Shown piece after piece: positions 10,889 through 20,212 of a DNA stretch of 64,000 bases. The notes beneath the pieces are model-generated. The model was not told where the DNA came from and searched no databases. It saw only the letters and a program-made list of their open reading frames with translations. The DNA is taken from contig NZ_LN812102.1 of assembly GCF_000942395.1 (NCBI RefSeq), forward strand, positions 1,666,155 through 1,730,154, read 5' to 3'. The stretch is from Risungbinella massiliensis (GTDB lineage Bacteria > Bacillota > Bacilli > Thermoactinomycetales > Thermoactinomycetaceae). Numbering within the stretch: position 1 is the stretch's first letter; each line of letters begins with the position of its first letter. A program made the position numbers and the translations under genes.

Positions 10889-11353
10889 TCATTCTACCTG
10901 TTCTTTTGCAATTAATTCCTCAATCGTCTTTTTTACTTTTAGTAGGATTATACTCCATTTTGCCGTCAAAATATCACTTAATCCAATATGAAATCTTATT
11001 TCATAAGGTTCCACTCCAATGAGATAGCCTTTTAGTGTCTCTTTTTTGTGATACAGTACATGAAACAAGTGAAGATTATGAGGTGAGATATCAAGTGTTT
11101 GATATTCATGTAAATCGGTCAAAGGAAAAACAGATACTTCTCCAAAATTTTGACCTGAATACACAGCATCAAGAATAATAACAAAACTAGCTCCTTCAAT
11201 CTGATTCAGACAATAATCAATATCAGATTCTCCTATTAAATAATGAACGTTGAGTTGATCATTATGCCTAGCAAGTTCCTCAACAAGATAAATTCCAATT
11301 CCATCATCCATCATCAATTGGTTTCCGATCCCTAATACTATTATTTTCCCCAT
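10889..11353 (-). CDS. hupD: [NiFe]-hydrogenase maturation endopeptidase
   Basis: A 154-residue HyaD/HupD/HybD-family protease that removes the C-terminal peptide of the large subunit after nickel insertion. GIGNQLMMDDGIGIYLVEEL carries the conserved N-terminal motif with the Glu/Asp nickel-sensing region, and ILDAV matches the second acidic site. The His region occurs around SPHNLHL. It is the last gene of the operon and starts immediately after the large-subunit stop codon, so it is translationally coupled to its substrate gene. Confidence 0.92.
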   Translation of the reverse strand: MGKIIVLGIGNQLMMDDGIGIYLVEELARHNDQLNVHYLIGESDIDYCLNQIEGASFVIILDAVYSGQNFGEVSVFPLTDLHEYQTLDISPHNLHLFHVLYHKKETLKGYLIGVEPYEIRFHIGLSDILTAKWSIILLKVKKTIEELIAKEQVE

Positions 11354-12760
11354 TTAAAACACCTTAATTGTTTTTACTTGTTTTCCTGATTGATATACAT
11401 GAGTTGCACAAGACATACATGGGTCAAAGGAGCGAAGAATTCTTCCAAGCTCAGCAGGTTTCTCTGGGTTCGCAATTGGTGTGCCAATTAAAGCTTCTTC
11501 TGCAACACCTCTATATCCATTGTCATCCCTAGTGGAAAAGTCCCAGGTTGACGGAGTGATAATTTGATAGAATGATATTTTTTTATCTTTAATTTTTAAC
11601 CAATGTCCTAATGCACCTCTAGTTGTATCAACTAATCCCCTACCAGTTGCTATCTCTGGTAACTCATATTTTTTTTGTACATCTATTTCAGGAATAATTT
11701 CTTGCAATAATATTTTCATAATGTTCGTAATTTTTTTCACCTCTAGAACTCTTGCAATGGTACGATCCATTGCTGAGATTCCTTTGTTATACTCTCCACT
11801 TAAAATTAATCTCGCTAGTGGCCCAACCTCAAATGGAAGATTATCGTATCTTGGCGCTTTCACCCAAGAGTACGCTTTATCTTTCGTCATATCGGGTTCT
11901 GGAACTATTTCTTCCGGTCTATATACGGTTTCTTTTGCTTTATACCATGAGTAGTCTAGTCTCTCCTGAATCTTCCTTTCATCAAATTCTTTCGTTTCAT
12001 CAGTTGTTGAAACAAGCGGATCAACATATAATGTGCCAAGCTCTTTATAATCGTTGAAAGCCCCATATGTCAAAAGGTTTCCATAACCGCTACCTAATCG
12101 ATAATAATCTGGATAATAGCGAGCAATATCATATACATCTGGAATCATTTTTTCATCAATAAATTTTATGATTTTTTGTAGAATAGAATCGAGATGAGTA
12201 ACCTTTTCTGCCGTTGCTTGAGTAGTTATCCCGCCAACAAATACCCCATGATTATGCGGAGCCTTACCACCTAACACTGCTAGCATTTGATGGGCTAACC
12301 GACTTATTGTCAGGGATTCAAAATAGTGTTGTGCAATCCTGTCATTGATTGCTTTTGGTAATCTAAAATCATCATGATCAGATTGCAAAAGACTATTTTG
12401 TTCTATCTTCACAAAATCAGGAACCGTGTATTGATAGAAATGACGAGTATGATTTTGTAGAAATTCACAACAGTGAACAATATCTCTTAAATACCTTCCT
12501 TGTTCCATTGGTTCGATGTTCAAAGCATCTTCCAAAGCTAGCGATGAAGCCATAGAATGTGCTGCTGAACAAATGCCACATATTCGTTGTGTGAAATAAA
12601 CCGCATCAAACGGACTTCGACCAACTAACATCTGTTCAAAGCCGCGAAATAAATTCCCTTTTGTTTTCACATCCACTACATTATTTTGCTCGACAATTAC
12701 ATCAATCTCCATAAATCCACTAATTCGTGTCAAGGGATTAATAACAATCCTTTTACTCAT
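11354..12760 (-). CDS. hupL: [NiFe]-hydrogenase large subunit
   Basis: Catalytic subunit of an H2-oxidising [NiFe]-hydrogenase, 468 residues from ATG at 12760. The two CxxC nickel ligand pairs are present: RICGIC (Cys61, Cys64) and DPCMSCATH (Cys448, Cys451). The last 14 residues after His454 are the expected cleaved tail, consistent with the adjacent protease gene. The coding region overlaps the end of the small-subunit gene by 8 bases. The motif pattern with a DPCxSCATH end resembles group 2 uptake enzymes. Group placement is inference. Confidence 0.95.
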   Translation of the reverse strand: MSKRIVINPLTRISGFMEIDVIVEQNNVVDVKTKGNLFRGFEQMLVGRSPFDAVYFTQRICGICSAAHSMASSLALEDALNIEPMEQGRYLRDIVHCCEFLQNHTRHFYQYTVPDFVKIEQNSLLQSDHDDFRLPKAINDRIAQHYFESLTISRLAHQMLAVLGGKAPHNHGVFVGGITTQATAEKVTHLDSILQKIIKFIDEKMIPDVYDIARYYPDYYRLGSGYGNLLTYGAFNDYKELGTLYVDPLVSTTDETKEFDERKIQERLDYSWYKAKETVYRPEEIVPEPDMTKDKAYSWVKAPRYDNLPFEVGPLARLILSGEYNKGISAMDRTIARVLEVKKITNIMKILLQEIIPEIDVQKKYELPEIATGRGLVDTTRGALGHWLKIKDKKISFYQIITPSTWDFSTRDDNGYRGVAEEALIGTPIANPEKPAELGRILRSFDPCMSCATHVYQSGKQVKTIKVF

Positions 12761-13658
12761 TTTTCTCCACCCTTGTCGTGTCATAGCTTATAAATGGAGC
12801 CATTGCATCTGGAAAACCAATCATAGCACAGCCTATGCATGGGGTATTATCACCTATAGGCCAATTCACATGTCCGTTCCATTGTCTTGTTGGACAATCA
12901 ATCCTAGTCACTGGACCACGGCATCCAAGTTTAAATAAACAAGTTTTATCCCCTAATTTTTCAGCAAAAATGCCACGATCAAAAAATGGTCTTCTAGGAC
13001 AACGATCATGAATGAGCATACTATAGAACATAAGTGGTCGATCTAAATTATCTGTTTCCGGCTCTCCATATAATAAAAGGTGAGCTAATGTCCCCAAAAA
13101 CCAATCTGGATGCACAGGACAACCAAAAAGTTTTATTATCTTCTTGTCAGGTAAAACTGTTTGTAGTCCAACCGACTCAGATGGATTCGGTTTAGCAGCA
13201 GATACTCCTCCGTGAGTTGCACAGGCTCCAACTGCTATAATATGTGTTGCTTTTTTTCCAAGCATAGTTGCAGCTTGAAGTCCTGTAAGTGGTTTTCCTT
13301 TCCAATTTCCGATCACATTATACAAACCGTTATTCTTTAAAGCGACAGCCCCTTCGACAGCTAGTATATATTCTTCATCAAGGATGTTCATCAGTTTCTC
13401 AATTGCTTGTTCCCCCTCAGCAACCATCAAACTATTACTATAACGAAGGTTCACCATTGAATTTAACATATACTCAAAATCCGGATTCTGTCCATTTAGT
13501 AATGAAATAATATTCCCAGAGCAACCATTTAACTCTAAATAAACTAAATTTTGCTTCTTTATGACACCATTATTGATATTTTCCAATACTCCATCTGTTA
13601 ATCTTTTTGCGATCGCTTCATTTGTTAAAGGCTCTGGAGGTAAAACATATTGTTTCAT
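12753..13658 (-). CDS. hupS: [NiFe]-hydrogenase small subunit, no Tat signal
   Basis: Electron-transfer subunit with three Fe-S cluster sites, 301 residues from ATG at 13658. The start follows GGGAGG and shares a TAATG overlap with the preceding stop codon. There is no twin-arginine signal, so the enzyme should be cytoplasmic. The proximal-cluster motif, usually CTGCS, reads LNGCSGN: Cys46 is kept and the second Cys is Asn49. Further ligands are in GACATHGG, FGCPVHPDW, HDRCPRR, CLFKLGC and DCPTRQW...PCIGC. The CxGN form recalls group 2a small subunits such as cyanobacterial HupS and mycobacterial Huc (from memory). Confidence 0.93.
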   Translation of the reverse strand: MKQYVLPPEPLTNEAIAKRLTDGVLENINNGVIKKQNLVYLELNGCSGNIISLLNGQNPDFEYMLNSMVNLRYSNSLMVAEGEQAIEKLMNILDEEYILAVEGAVALKNNGLYNVIGNWKGKPLTGLQAATMLGKKATHIIAVGACATHGGVSAAKPNPSESVGLQTVLPDKKIIKLFGCPVHPDWFLGTLAHLLLYGEPETDNLDRPLMFYSMLIHDRCPRRPFFDRGIFAEKLGDKTCLFKLGCRGPVTRIDCPTRQWNGHVNWPIGDNTPCIGCAMIGFPDAMAPFISYDTTRVEKNE

Positions 13659-14131
13659 TACACTAACCTCCCTACAATTGGTAGTGTAGACAAAATCGCT
13701 TGTTGACCTGTATGGCAAGAAGCAAATTCCCTAGTATAATCTTTTCCAGCAATTAACCCAAAATGAGTGGCAGCTGCCCATGTTCTATTATTGGTAACAT
13801 TATAGACAATCCCGTTTACTGCCACATAAGCAGGCATACCATTTTTTCCGTTGTAATTACTTAATTCCTGAATAGTAAAAGTACGTTGATTGGTTGGAGG
13901 GGATGGCGGTTGAGGAAATGGAAGGACAGGTGGAGTTTTTTGATTTCTGGCTGTAGCTTGGTCTGCCAAAAGTGTACCGAGAAATTGAATACTCGATACT
14001 GTATCCCATAGTCTTTGAAGAATTTGTTGTTGTACATGCCGATTATGTAAGGTGGAAAGAGTATAAATATCATGATGTGCTTGAGTAACAAGATGATTTA
14101 GTTGTAGCCTCACCATTTCAATATTTTGCAT
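13658..14131 (-). CDS. Helical-linker-cytochrome b5-like protein of the hydrogenase operon
   Basis: A 157-residue protein encoded between hypE and the small subunit. Residues 1-62 are predicted helical and rich in Leu/Gln/His. Residues 67-80 are a proline-rich linker (PPVLPFPQPPSPP). Residues 84-157 resemble the short prokaryotic cytochrome b5/steroid-binding domain: FTIQELSNYNG, AYVAVNGIVYNV, WAAATHFGLIAGKD and a final VGRLV. His123 and His140 are the likely haem ligands. The start follows GGAGG. Position and TAATG coupling to hupS suggest it is a redox partner or scaffold carrying electrons from the small subunit to quinone. That role is inference. Confidence 0.82.
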   Translation of the reverse strand: MQNIEMVRLQLNHLVTQAHHDIYTLSTLHNRHVQQQILQRLWDTVSSIQFLGTLLADQATARNQKTPPVLPFPQPPSPPTNQRTFTIQELSNYNGKNGMPAYVAVNGIVYNVTNNRTWAAATHFGLIAGKDYTREFASCHTGQQAILSTLPIVGRLV

Positions 14132-14184
14132 TACATTCCCTCCTTAACACATATTCACCCTATGCATACATCCTTGAAATAATA

Positions 14185-15198
14185 TCAACAAATTCTAGGT
14201 AAGAGCATTTCAGTCAAACGATAAAGACGTCTCGTTGAACCAACAGAAGTTTTTAATAACAGTTTCCCAGAATACTCATCACAAGAGGTGATATGACCAA
14301 TTACACACGCATCCTTTCCCAATGGATTTTTTCTCATTATATCTAGTACTTTTTGTTCAGAGGTTGAGTCAACAACTATGATTACCTTTCCTTCGTTTGC
14401 TAGATAAAGTGGATCAAAACCTAAGATATCGCATACACCTTGAACATCCTTTCGAATCGGAATCGATGCTTCATCTAGCAAAATATTAAATTTCCCATCT
14501 TCACAAAGTTCTATCAGTGTTGTTGTCAGCCCTCCACGTGTCGGATCTCGCATAATTCGAATTCCATCAATTTTCTCCATTAGCTCTTGAATTAGATGAT
14601 ATAATGATGCACAATCACTCTGAACCTCAGTTATCAGTCCTAAATCTTGACGAGCACTTAGGATAGATATACCATGGTCCCCCAAAGTGCCACTTATGAT
14701 AACAGAATCTCTTTCTCGAATAGAATCGAATTTCAATTCATGTTTATCTCTAATAATCCCTAATCCGGTAGTATTAATGAATAACCCATCTGCACTTCCT
14801 TTCTCGACTACCTTTGTATCTCCAGCAATGATTTGTACTCCAGCATTGTTTGCTTCAGCAGCCATGCTTTGAACAATTTTTTTTAAATCAGAAAGCAGAA
14901 ATCCTTCTTCAATAATAAATCCAGCTGTTATTATTTGAGGTTTTGCTCCACTTACAGCTAGATCATTGACTGTTCCTGTTATAGCTAATTTTCCTATATT
15001 TCCTCCTGGAAAAAAAATTGGTTTCACTACATAGCTATCTGTTGTTACAGCAATCGTCTGTAAATCGTTATGATGAAAAATGGCAGAATCTAATTTTGAT
15101 TGCTCCATGTTTCCAAATGAGTTAACAAATACATCTTTTATTAGTCGATGCGTTAATTCTCCACCTTCTCCGTGAGCTAAACTAATTCTATGTCCCAT
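14185..15198 (-). CDS. hypE: Carbamoyl dehydratase HypE
   Basis: Makes the thiocyanate/CN donor for the Fe(CN)2CO centre together with HypF. 337 residues from ATG at 15198, which follows GGGAGG; a longer frame exists but starts inside hypD. The N-terminus SLAHGEGG and the C-terminal PRIC, whose last Cys carries the cyano group, are both present, as is the ATP-binding DPTRGGL. It follows hypD by two bases. Confidence 0.96.
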   Translation of the reverse strand: MGHRISLAHGEGGELTHRLIKDVFVNSFGNMEQSKLDSAIFHHNDLQTIAVTTDSYVVKPIFFPGGNIGKLAITGTVNDLAVSGAKPQIITAGFIIEEGFLLSDLKKIVQSMAAEANNAGVQIIAGDTKVVEKGSADGLFINTTGLGIIRDKHELKFDSIRERDSVIISGTLGDHGISILSARQDLGLITEVQSDCASLYHLIQELMEKIDGIRIMRDPTRGGLTTTLIELCEDGKFNILLDEASIPIRKDVQGVCDILGFDPLYLANEGKVIIVVDSTSEQKVLDIMRKNPLGKDACVIGHITSCDEYSGKLLLKTSVGSTRRLYRLTEMLLPRIC

Positions 15199-15200
15199 GA

Positions 15201-16307
15201 CTATTCCTCCCTCATGTATTGATAATGTGCGGCACACGTTCCCTCCGTTGATACCATACATGGACCGATTGGATTAGATGGCGTACAAGCTTTGTTGAAC
15301 AAAATACACTCTTCTGGTGTGATTAACCCTCGAATAATTTCGCCACAGCGACACTTGGTCTTTCTAGGCTGTCCAATAGAAACCTTGAATTTCTTTTTTG
15401 CATCAAATTTAGCGAATTCCTTTTTGAGAACTAATCCGCTTTTTTGAATGGTTCCCATTCCTCTCCACTCTTCGTCTTGCGTCTCAAAATAATCTTCTAT
15501 TAGGTTTTGCGCAACTTGGTTACCTTGTTCAGTGACAACATATGTATAGTCGTTAAGAATATCTACTTTATCCTCTAACAAAAGTTGCAATAGTTTGTAA
15601 ATACCACTCAGTAATTGAACGGATTCAAATCCAGTTATTACCCCCGGAACTTCATACTCTTTTTTTAAATAATCATAGCTCCGTTTCCCTAAGACTACCG
15701 ATACATGTCCAGGTAGTAGAAATCCATCAAGTTTCACCTCTCCTGAATCCAGAAGCGTTCTTAATACAGGTTCGACTAATTTTGTTGTCATCCAAATAGT
15801 AAAATTAGCTAGCTCTTTCTTCTTTGCAACATGGATCGCAAGAGCAAGAATAGGGATAGTTGTCTCGAATCCGATCCCTAAAAAAATAACTTCTTTATCA
15901 GGATTTTCTTCTGCAATTTTGATACTTTCTAGTGGGGAATATATAACACGGATATCCTTCCCTTCTGTTTTCACTTTCATCAGGGAGTGTTTAGAACCAG
16001 GTACACGCATCATATCACCAAAAGTACAAATAATCCTATTTGGCTCTTCTGATAATTGAATCATGGAATCAATCGATTTTTGATCCGTGACACATACAGG
16101 GCAACCTGGTCCCGCTATGAGTCGAACATAATCTTTCAATCTTGTTTTGATTCCTGTTTTGGCAAATGCCATAGTATGTGAACCGCATACTTCCATCAAC
16201 ACTGGAATCCGGCCTTTTTCTTTTTTAAACCTCTTTGCTAATGTTATAACCGCTTCTAACGAATGCTGAGCTAATATTCGGTCAGAAAAAAGTTCCATGT
16301 TCAGCAT
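15201..16307 (-). CDS. hypD: Hydrogenase maturation factor HypD
   Basis: A 368-residue Fe-S scaffold that, with HypC, assembles the Fe(CN)2CO unit. It shows MEVCGSHT, GPGCPVC with the conserved cysteines, FGDMMRVPGS, GIGFETT and a C-terminal cluster region with KCRCGEI and FNKACTPSNPIGPC. It overlaps hypC by 26 bases. ATG at 16307 follows GGAGG by ten bases; ATG at 16298 is an alternative. Confidence 0.96.
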   Translation of the reverse strand: MLNMELFSDRILAQHSLEAVITLAKRFKKEKGRIPVLMEVCGSHTMAFAKTGIKTRLKDYVRLIAGPGCPVCVTDQKSIDSMIQLSEEPNRIICTFGDMMRVPGSKHSLMKVKTEGKDIRVIYSPLESIKIAEENPDKEVIFLGIGFETTIPILALAIHVAKKKELANFTIWMTTKLVEPVLRTLLDSGEVKLDGFLLPGHVSVVLGKRSYDYLKKEYEVPGVITGFESVQLLSGIYKLLQLLLEDKVDILNDYTYVVTEQGNQVAQNLIEDYFETQDEEWRGMGTIQKSGLVLKKEFAKFDAKKKFKVSIGQPRKTKCRCGEIIRGLITPEECILFNKACTPSNPIGPCMVSTEGTCAAHYQYMREE

Positions 16308-16515
16308 TTAACACATTCCTCCATTCTTTCATACTCTCTTCGGCATATTTCTCATCAACAATAATCATCGCCTGTCCGGCATGGAGTAAAACATAGTTAC
16401 ATTCCTGTACCTCTGGAACAAAAATCGTACCAACAAACATCCTAGATCCCATAATATCTACTAAAGCTCTATTTTCTTCCACTTTGATTACCTTCGCAGG
16501 TACTCCTAAACACAA
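16282..16515 (-). CDS. hypC: Hydrogenase chaperone HypC
   Basis: A 77-residue HypC/HybG chaperone that delivers the iron unit to the large subunit. The essential N-terminal MCLGVPAKV with Cys2 is present, as is the HAGQAMIIVDE region of the family. It overlaps the end of hypF by 10 bases and the start of hypD by 26, so the three are translationally coupled. Confidence 0.95.
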   Translation of the reverse strand: MCLGVPAKVIKVEENRALVDIMGSRMFVGTIFVPEVQECNYVLLHAGQAMIIVDEKYAEESMKEWRNVLNAEHGTFF

Positions 16516-18836
16516 ATGTTTGCACCTCTTTCACTATCCGATGTAGACTTCATAACAGTATCAGCCGCAATTACTATTTGTCCTAAAGATAGACCTCCAT
16601 CGTGACAAGGAACTTTTTTATGTGTATACACAGTGAATCCTTCTTTTTCAAGATACCTTGGAATCTCTTGAGCTAAATACATGTTTTGAAATGATCCTCC
16701 TGATAGCACAACAGTTCGATTCAAGTCCGGTTTCATTTCTACAAGTTTACAAATCATTTTTAGACAGCAGAGAACAATCGTATTATGGAACTTTCTAATA
16801 ATTATTTCGGTAGATTGATGGTTTAATTTTTCTTGAATGATTTGATATAACATAGGAGATAGGTTAAGTTGAGGTGGGTTCTTACAGTTTGTTTCTAGAT
16901 GAAATGAATACGTTTCTCCTAAGTTATGTATTTGGTTTTCATTCATATAATCAGCTAGCTTGACGGCTGCTTCGCCTTCATACGTGGAAGTTAAACAGAT
17001 GCCCAGTATTGCACTAACAGCATCAAACAATCTACCACAGGTTCCAGCCATAGGAGTATTGATATTATTGGAAATCATCCGTTCTATCAAATCTATCTCT
17101 TTAAACTTTTCAGTAAATAATTTTTTTGCTAAGATTTTTCCTTCTTTCGACCAGTAGTGTAATAACATCCCAACTGCATTTCTCCATGGTTCCTTGACTG
17201 CTATTTCTCCACCAGGGAGTGGGGTATATTCTAGATGAGCCAAACGTTGAAATGATGATGCATTCCCATATAAAAACTCAAACCCCCATATGTTCCCGTC
17301 CAATCCATATCCAGTACCATCTAAAATAATTCCTATACACGGCTCTTTTAGTCCATTATCTTCCATACAAGACACATGATGAGCATGGTGATGTTGTATA
17401 GATATTACCTTACTATTTGATTTTTCAGCTATAGACGTTGTTGTATAGAATGGATGCTGATCTACAGCTATATACTTTTCTTCCAAGCCAAGCCATATCT
17501 TATAATGATGGAGTTGTTCTTTAAAGTAACAAGTCATTTCTTCATTATCTAAATCACCAATATGAGGACTCATCACGATATGATCATTCTTTCCAACTGA
17601 AAACGTATTTTTTTGGTTTCCGCCTAAAGCAATAATCTGATTAACTTGGGATTTTGTTTTGATTGGTTCAGGGGCAAACCCTCTGGCACGCCTTAAATAC
17701 AGTATATTCTGTCCATTTGTCTGAACAACTGAATCATCTATTGGTACATGTATTTTTCTGTTATGAGTTAAGATATAATCGCACATTTCTTGTAATAAAT
17801 TTTGAGACTCATCTTTATATTGGATTGGAAAACCTGATGGATTGGCGCTTGTCATCACCAAACATTCTAAATCACTTTCCTCTAATAAAAGATAATGCAA
17901 CGGTGTATAAGGTAACATTATTCCAAGCGTGGACAATCCAGGTGATACAACATTAGGTAACGAACAATCACTTTTTTTATTCAAAATCACAATTGGCATT
18001 TGTGGACTTTGTAGTAGTTCTTCTTCTTTACTGGATACATGACAATACTGTTTAACTGTTTCTATTGAATTAACCATAATAGCTAGAGGGCGCTGAGGTC
18101 GATTTTTTATTGCTCTTAACCTTTTCACCACATTTACTTGAGTTGGGTCACAAGCAAGATGGTATCCTCCTAACCCTTTTATGCCAATAATATTTCCCTG
18201 TTTTATAAAGTCCACTGTATGTCTGATTGCATGGTAGTTTTCCGCTAAAATCTCCCCATTTTGATTACAAAGCATTACACTAGGTCCACAATCCGGACAA
18301 CAAATAGGTTGAGCATGATGTCGCCGGTTTGCTGGATCATCATATTCTTGTTGACAATTAGGGCACATCGCAAATTCTCTCATCGTCGTATTAGGCCGAT
18401 CATATGGTAAACGATTGATAATAGTATAGCGAGGTCCACATTGTGTGCAATTAATAAAGGGATATTGAAAACGTCGATCGTATGGATTATTCAGTTCTTC
18501 TAAACAATCAACGCAAATCGCAGCATCCCCAGATATCCGTGGGACGGAATCACCAACTACCTTACTTGTCACTATGGTAAAGTCTTTATATTTCATTCTA
18601 GGGATTCGATTGATATTAATTTCATCTATTTTGGACAATGGAGGTGGGAATGATTCCAATTCTTTGACCATTTTTACTAAGTGTTTTTCATCTCCCTCTA
18701 CCAAGATGGTCACACTATCTAGGTTATTTTGGACAATTCCTGTTAGATGATATTTGTTTGCAAGTGAGTAAACAAAAGGACGGAAACCAACACCTTGTAC
18801 TCTGCCACTTACCTTTATTTCTAATGCTTTATACAT
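16506..18836 (-). CDS. hypF: Carbamoyltransferase HypF
   Basis: A 776-residue, full-length maturation factor that activates carbamoyl phosphate and carbamoylates HypE. Domains in order: acylphosphatase (about 1-90, VSGRVQGVGFRPFVY), two CxxC zinc-finger pairs (about 105-190, CVDCLEEL, CTQCG, CPNCQQEY, CPDCG), a YrdC/Sua5-like domain (about 200-390, KGLGGYHLACD), and a Kae1-like C-terminal domain with QHHHAHH and the ILDGTGYGLDG loop. It overlaps hypB by 16 bases. Confidence 0.97.
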   Translation of the reverse strand: MYKALEIKVSGRVQGVGFRPFVYSLANKYHLTGIVQNNLDSVTILVEGDEKHLVKMVKELESFPPPLSKIDEININRIPRMKYKDFTIVTSKVVGDSVPRISGDAAICVDCLEELNNPYDRRFQYPFINCTQCGPRYTIINRLPYDRPNTTMREFAMCPNCQQEYDDPANRRHHAQPICCPDCGPSVMLCNQNGEILAENYHAIRHTVDFIKQGNIIGIKGLGGYHLACDPTQVNVVKRLRAIKNRPQRPLAIMVNSIETVKQYCHVSSKEEELLQSPQMPIVILNKKSDCSLPNVVSPGLSTLGIMLPYTPLHYLLLEESDLECLVMTSANPSGFPIQYKDESQNLLQEMCDYILTHNRKIHVPIDDSVVQTNGQNILYLRRARGFAPEPIKTKSQVNQIIALGGNQKNTFSVGKNDHIVMSPHIGDLDNEEMTCYFKEQLHHYKIWLGLEEKYIAVDQHPFYTTTSIAEKSNSKVISIQHHHAHHVSCMEDNGLKEPCIGIILDGTGYGLDGNIWGFEFLYGNASSFQRLAHLEYTPLPGGEIAVKEPWRNAVGMLLHYWSKEGKILAKKLFTEKFKEIDLIERMISNNINTPMAGTCGRLFDAVSAILGICLTSTYEGEAAVKLADYMNENQIHNLGETYSFHLETNCKNPPQLNLSPMLYQIIQEKLNHQSTEIIIRKFHNTIVLCCLKMICKLVEMKPDLNRTVVLSGGSFQNMYLAQEIPRYLEKEGFTVYTHKKVPCHDGGLSLGQIVIAADTVMKSTSDSERGANICV

Positions 18837-19480
18837 TGGTGATACGCATCCTTTATCCAGTTAATCCATTCTTCCATTCCTTCACCTGTTTTTGCAGAAA
18901 GTGCTTTCAATTCTGCATTTGGATTAATCGCTTCTAGATCCGTTTTTGCTTCATCTAGATCAAAAGATACAAATGGAAGTAGGTCCGTTTTATTTATGAT
19001 TGTTAGATCTGTACGTCTAAACATAACAGGATATTTAGGAATTTTGTCATTTCCTTCAGGAACGCTCAATACAACTACTTTAAAATTTTGTCCTAAATCA
19101 TAACCAGATGGACAAACTAAATTCCCGATATTCTCAATAAATAGAATATCGACATGATCAAGATCAAATTCTGGTATCGTTTTGGCAATCATTCGGGCAT
19201 CTAGATGACAACCACCTACTGTGTTTATTTGTACGGTTTTTATTCCTAATGCACGCAATCGTTCTGCATCACGATCTGTGGCTAAATCCCCTTCTATGAC
19301 AGCAATTCGAAATTCATTTGTCATTGCTTTAATCGTTTCTTCAAGTAATGTCGTTTTACCAGCTCCGGGAGAGCTCATTAAGTTAATAACAAGGGTATTA
19401 TGGTCATTGAATAACCCTCGATTAAATTTTGCAGCTAGATTATGATCTTTTAATACATCTTCTTGAAGATTAATTTTCAT
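18821..19480 (-). CDS. hypB: Nickel-inserting GTPase HypB
   Basis: A 219-residue G3E-family GTPase delivering nickel to the large subunit. P-loop MSSPGAGKTTLLE; the conserved metal site appears as NTVGGCHLDA; NKTDLL is the guanine-specificity motif. No N-terminal CxxCGC or His-rich nickel-storage segment. The start is taken as ATG at 19480, after AGGAAGAGGT; an in-frame ATG at 19498 lacks a good site. It overlaps hypA by 11 bases. Confidence 0.95.
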   Translation of the reverse strand: MKINLQEDVLKDHNLAAKFNRGLFNDHNTLVINLMSSPGAGKTTLLEETIKAMTNEFRIAVIEGDLATDRDAERLRALGIKTVQINTVGGCHLDARMIAKTIPEFDLDHVDILFIENIGNLVCPSGYDLGQNFKVVVLSVPEGNDKIPKYPVMFRRTDLTIINKTDLLPFVSFDLDEAKTDLEAINPNAELKALSAKTGEGMEEWINWIKDAYHQCIKH

Positions 19481-19835
19481 GTGTACCTCTTCCTTCATAA
19501 GATTCTACTCTGAATGTTTCACCAGATATAAGTAAACAGTTTGCTAGTTTGCACTCTGGGCAAAGTGCGATTTGGTAATCAGGTTCAAACTCAAGTTGAC
19601 AAGTTTGGCATTTCGCTTTCGCCTTTTCCCGTTTAATATGTAGTTGCGTATTTTCATTAATCATGCCTATCCTTTTTCTTTGGAAGTAATAAAATGCTAA
19701 CTCTAAAGCATCAGGCAACACATTTGAAAGCTCTCCTACAATCACTTCAATATTTTCGATATTCTTAAAACCTTTTAAACTAGCGTCATCAGACACAAGC
19801 TTAACAATCTCTGACATCAATGACATCTCATGCAT
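19470..19835 (-). CDS. hypA: Nickel metallochaperone HypA
   Basis: Binds Ni through its N-terminal MHEMSL and Zn through two cysteine pairs, CQTCQLEF and CPECKLANC; hands nickel to HypB. 121 residues from ATG at 19835, after GGAGTAGGTG. The longer reading frame upstream is not conserved in this family. It is the first gene of the hydrogenase operon. Its promoter must lie in 19836-20000, but I could not choose a convincing one. Confidence 0.95.
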   Translation of the reverse strand: MHEMSLMSEIVKLVSDDASLKGFKNIENIEVIVGELSNVLPDALELAFYYFQRKRIGMINENTQLHIKREKAKAKCQTCQLEFEPDYQIALCPECKLANCLLISGETFRVESYEGRGTHEN

Positions 19836-20212
19836 TACACCTACTCCATTTCTTGTTTCAATTTTATGCCTACAAATACTAAAAATACCTTTTTTGAAAA
19901 TACATTTGAGGTAAAGAAAGATCATTTACCTAGACAATAGGCATTATTTCACTAGTCATTGATAAGAACTAACATTCAATACCAACAAAAAAACAATAAG
20001 AAGACCTCTCATATACGAATGGTCTTCTCTAAACCATTTGTTTTCAGATTTCTAATGGCGCAAATTATATTAATCCAATTACATATTTATACCTTGTTAC
20101 ATTCATTTAAGTTAAACGTAGGCGCACATTTAATTTTCCGATTCTAATCAGCTCTAGTTCCCTATCGCTCATAGTCACATCTCAAACGTGCATACCTCTG
20201 GCTTTGAATTAT
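19836..20212. other. AT-rich region upstream of the hydrogenase operon
   Basis: No gene recognised. On the minus strand AGAAGACC, loop, GGTCTTCTT followed by a T-rich stretch (about 19985-20026) looks like an intrinsic terminator that would insulate the hyp operon from anything upstream. No clear Rex, FNR or CcpA operator was found by eye. Confidence 0.5.
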
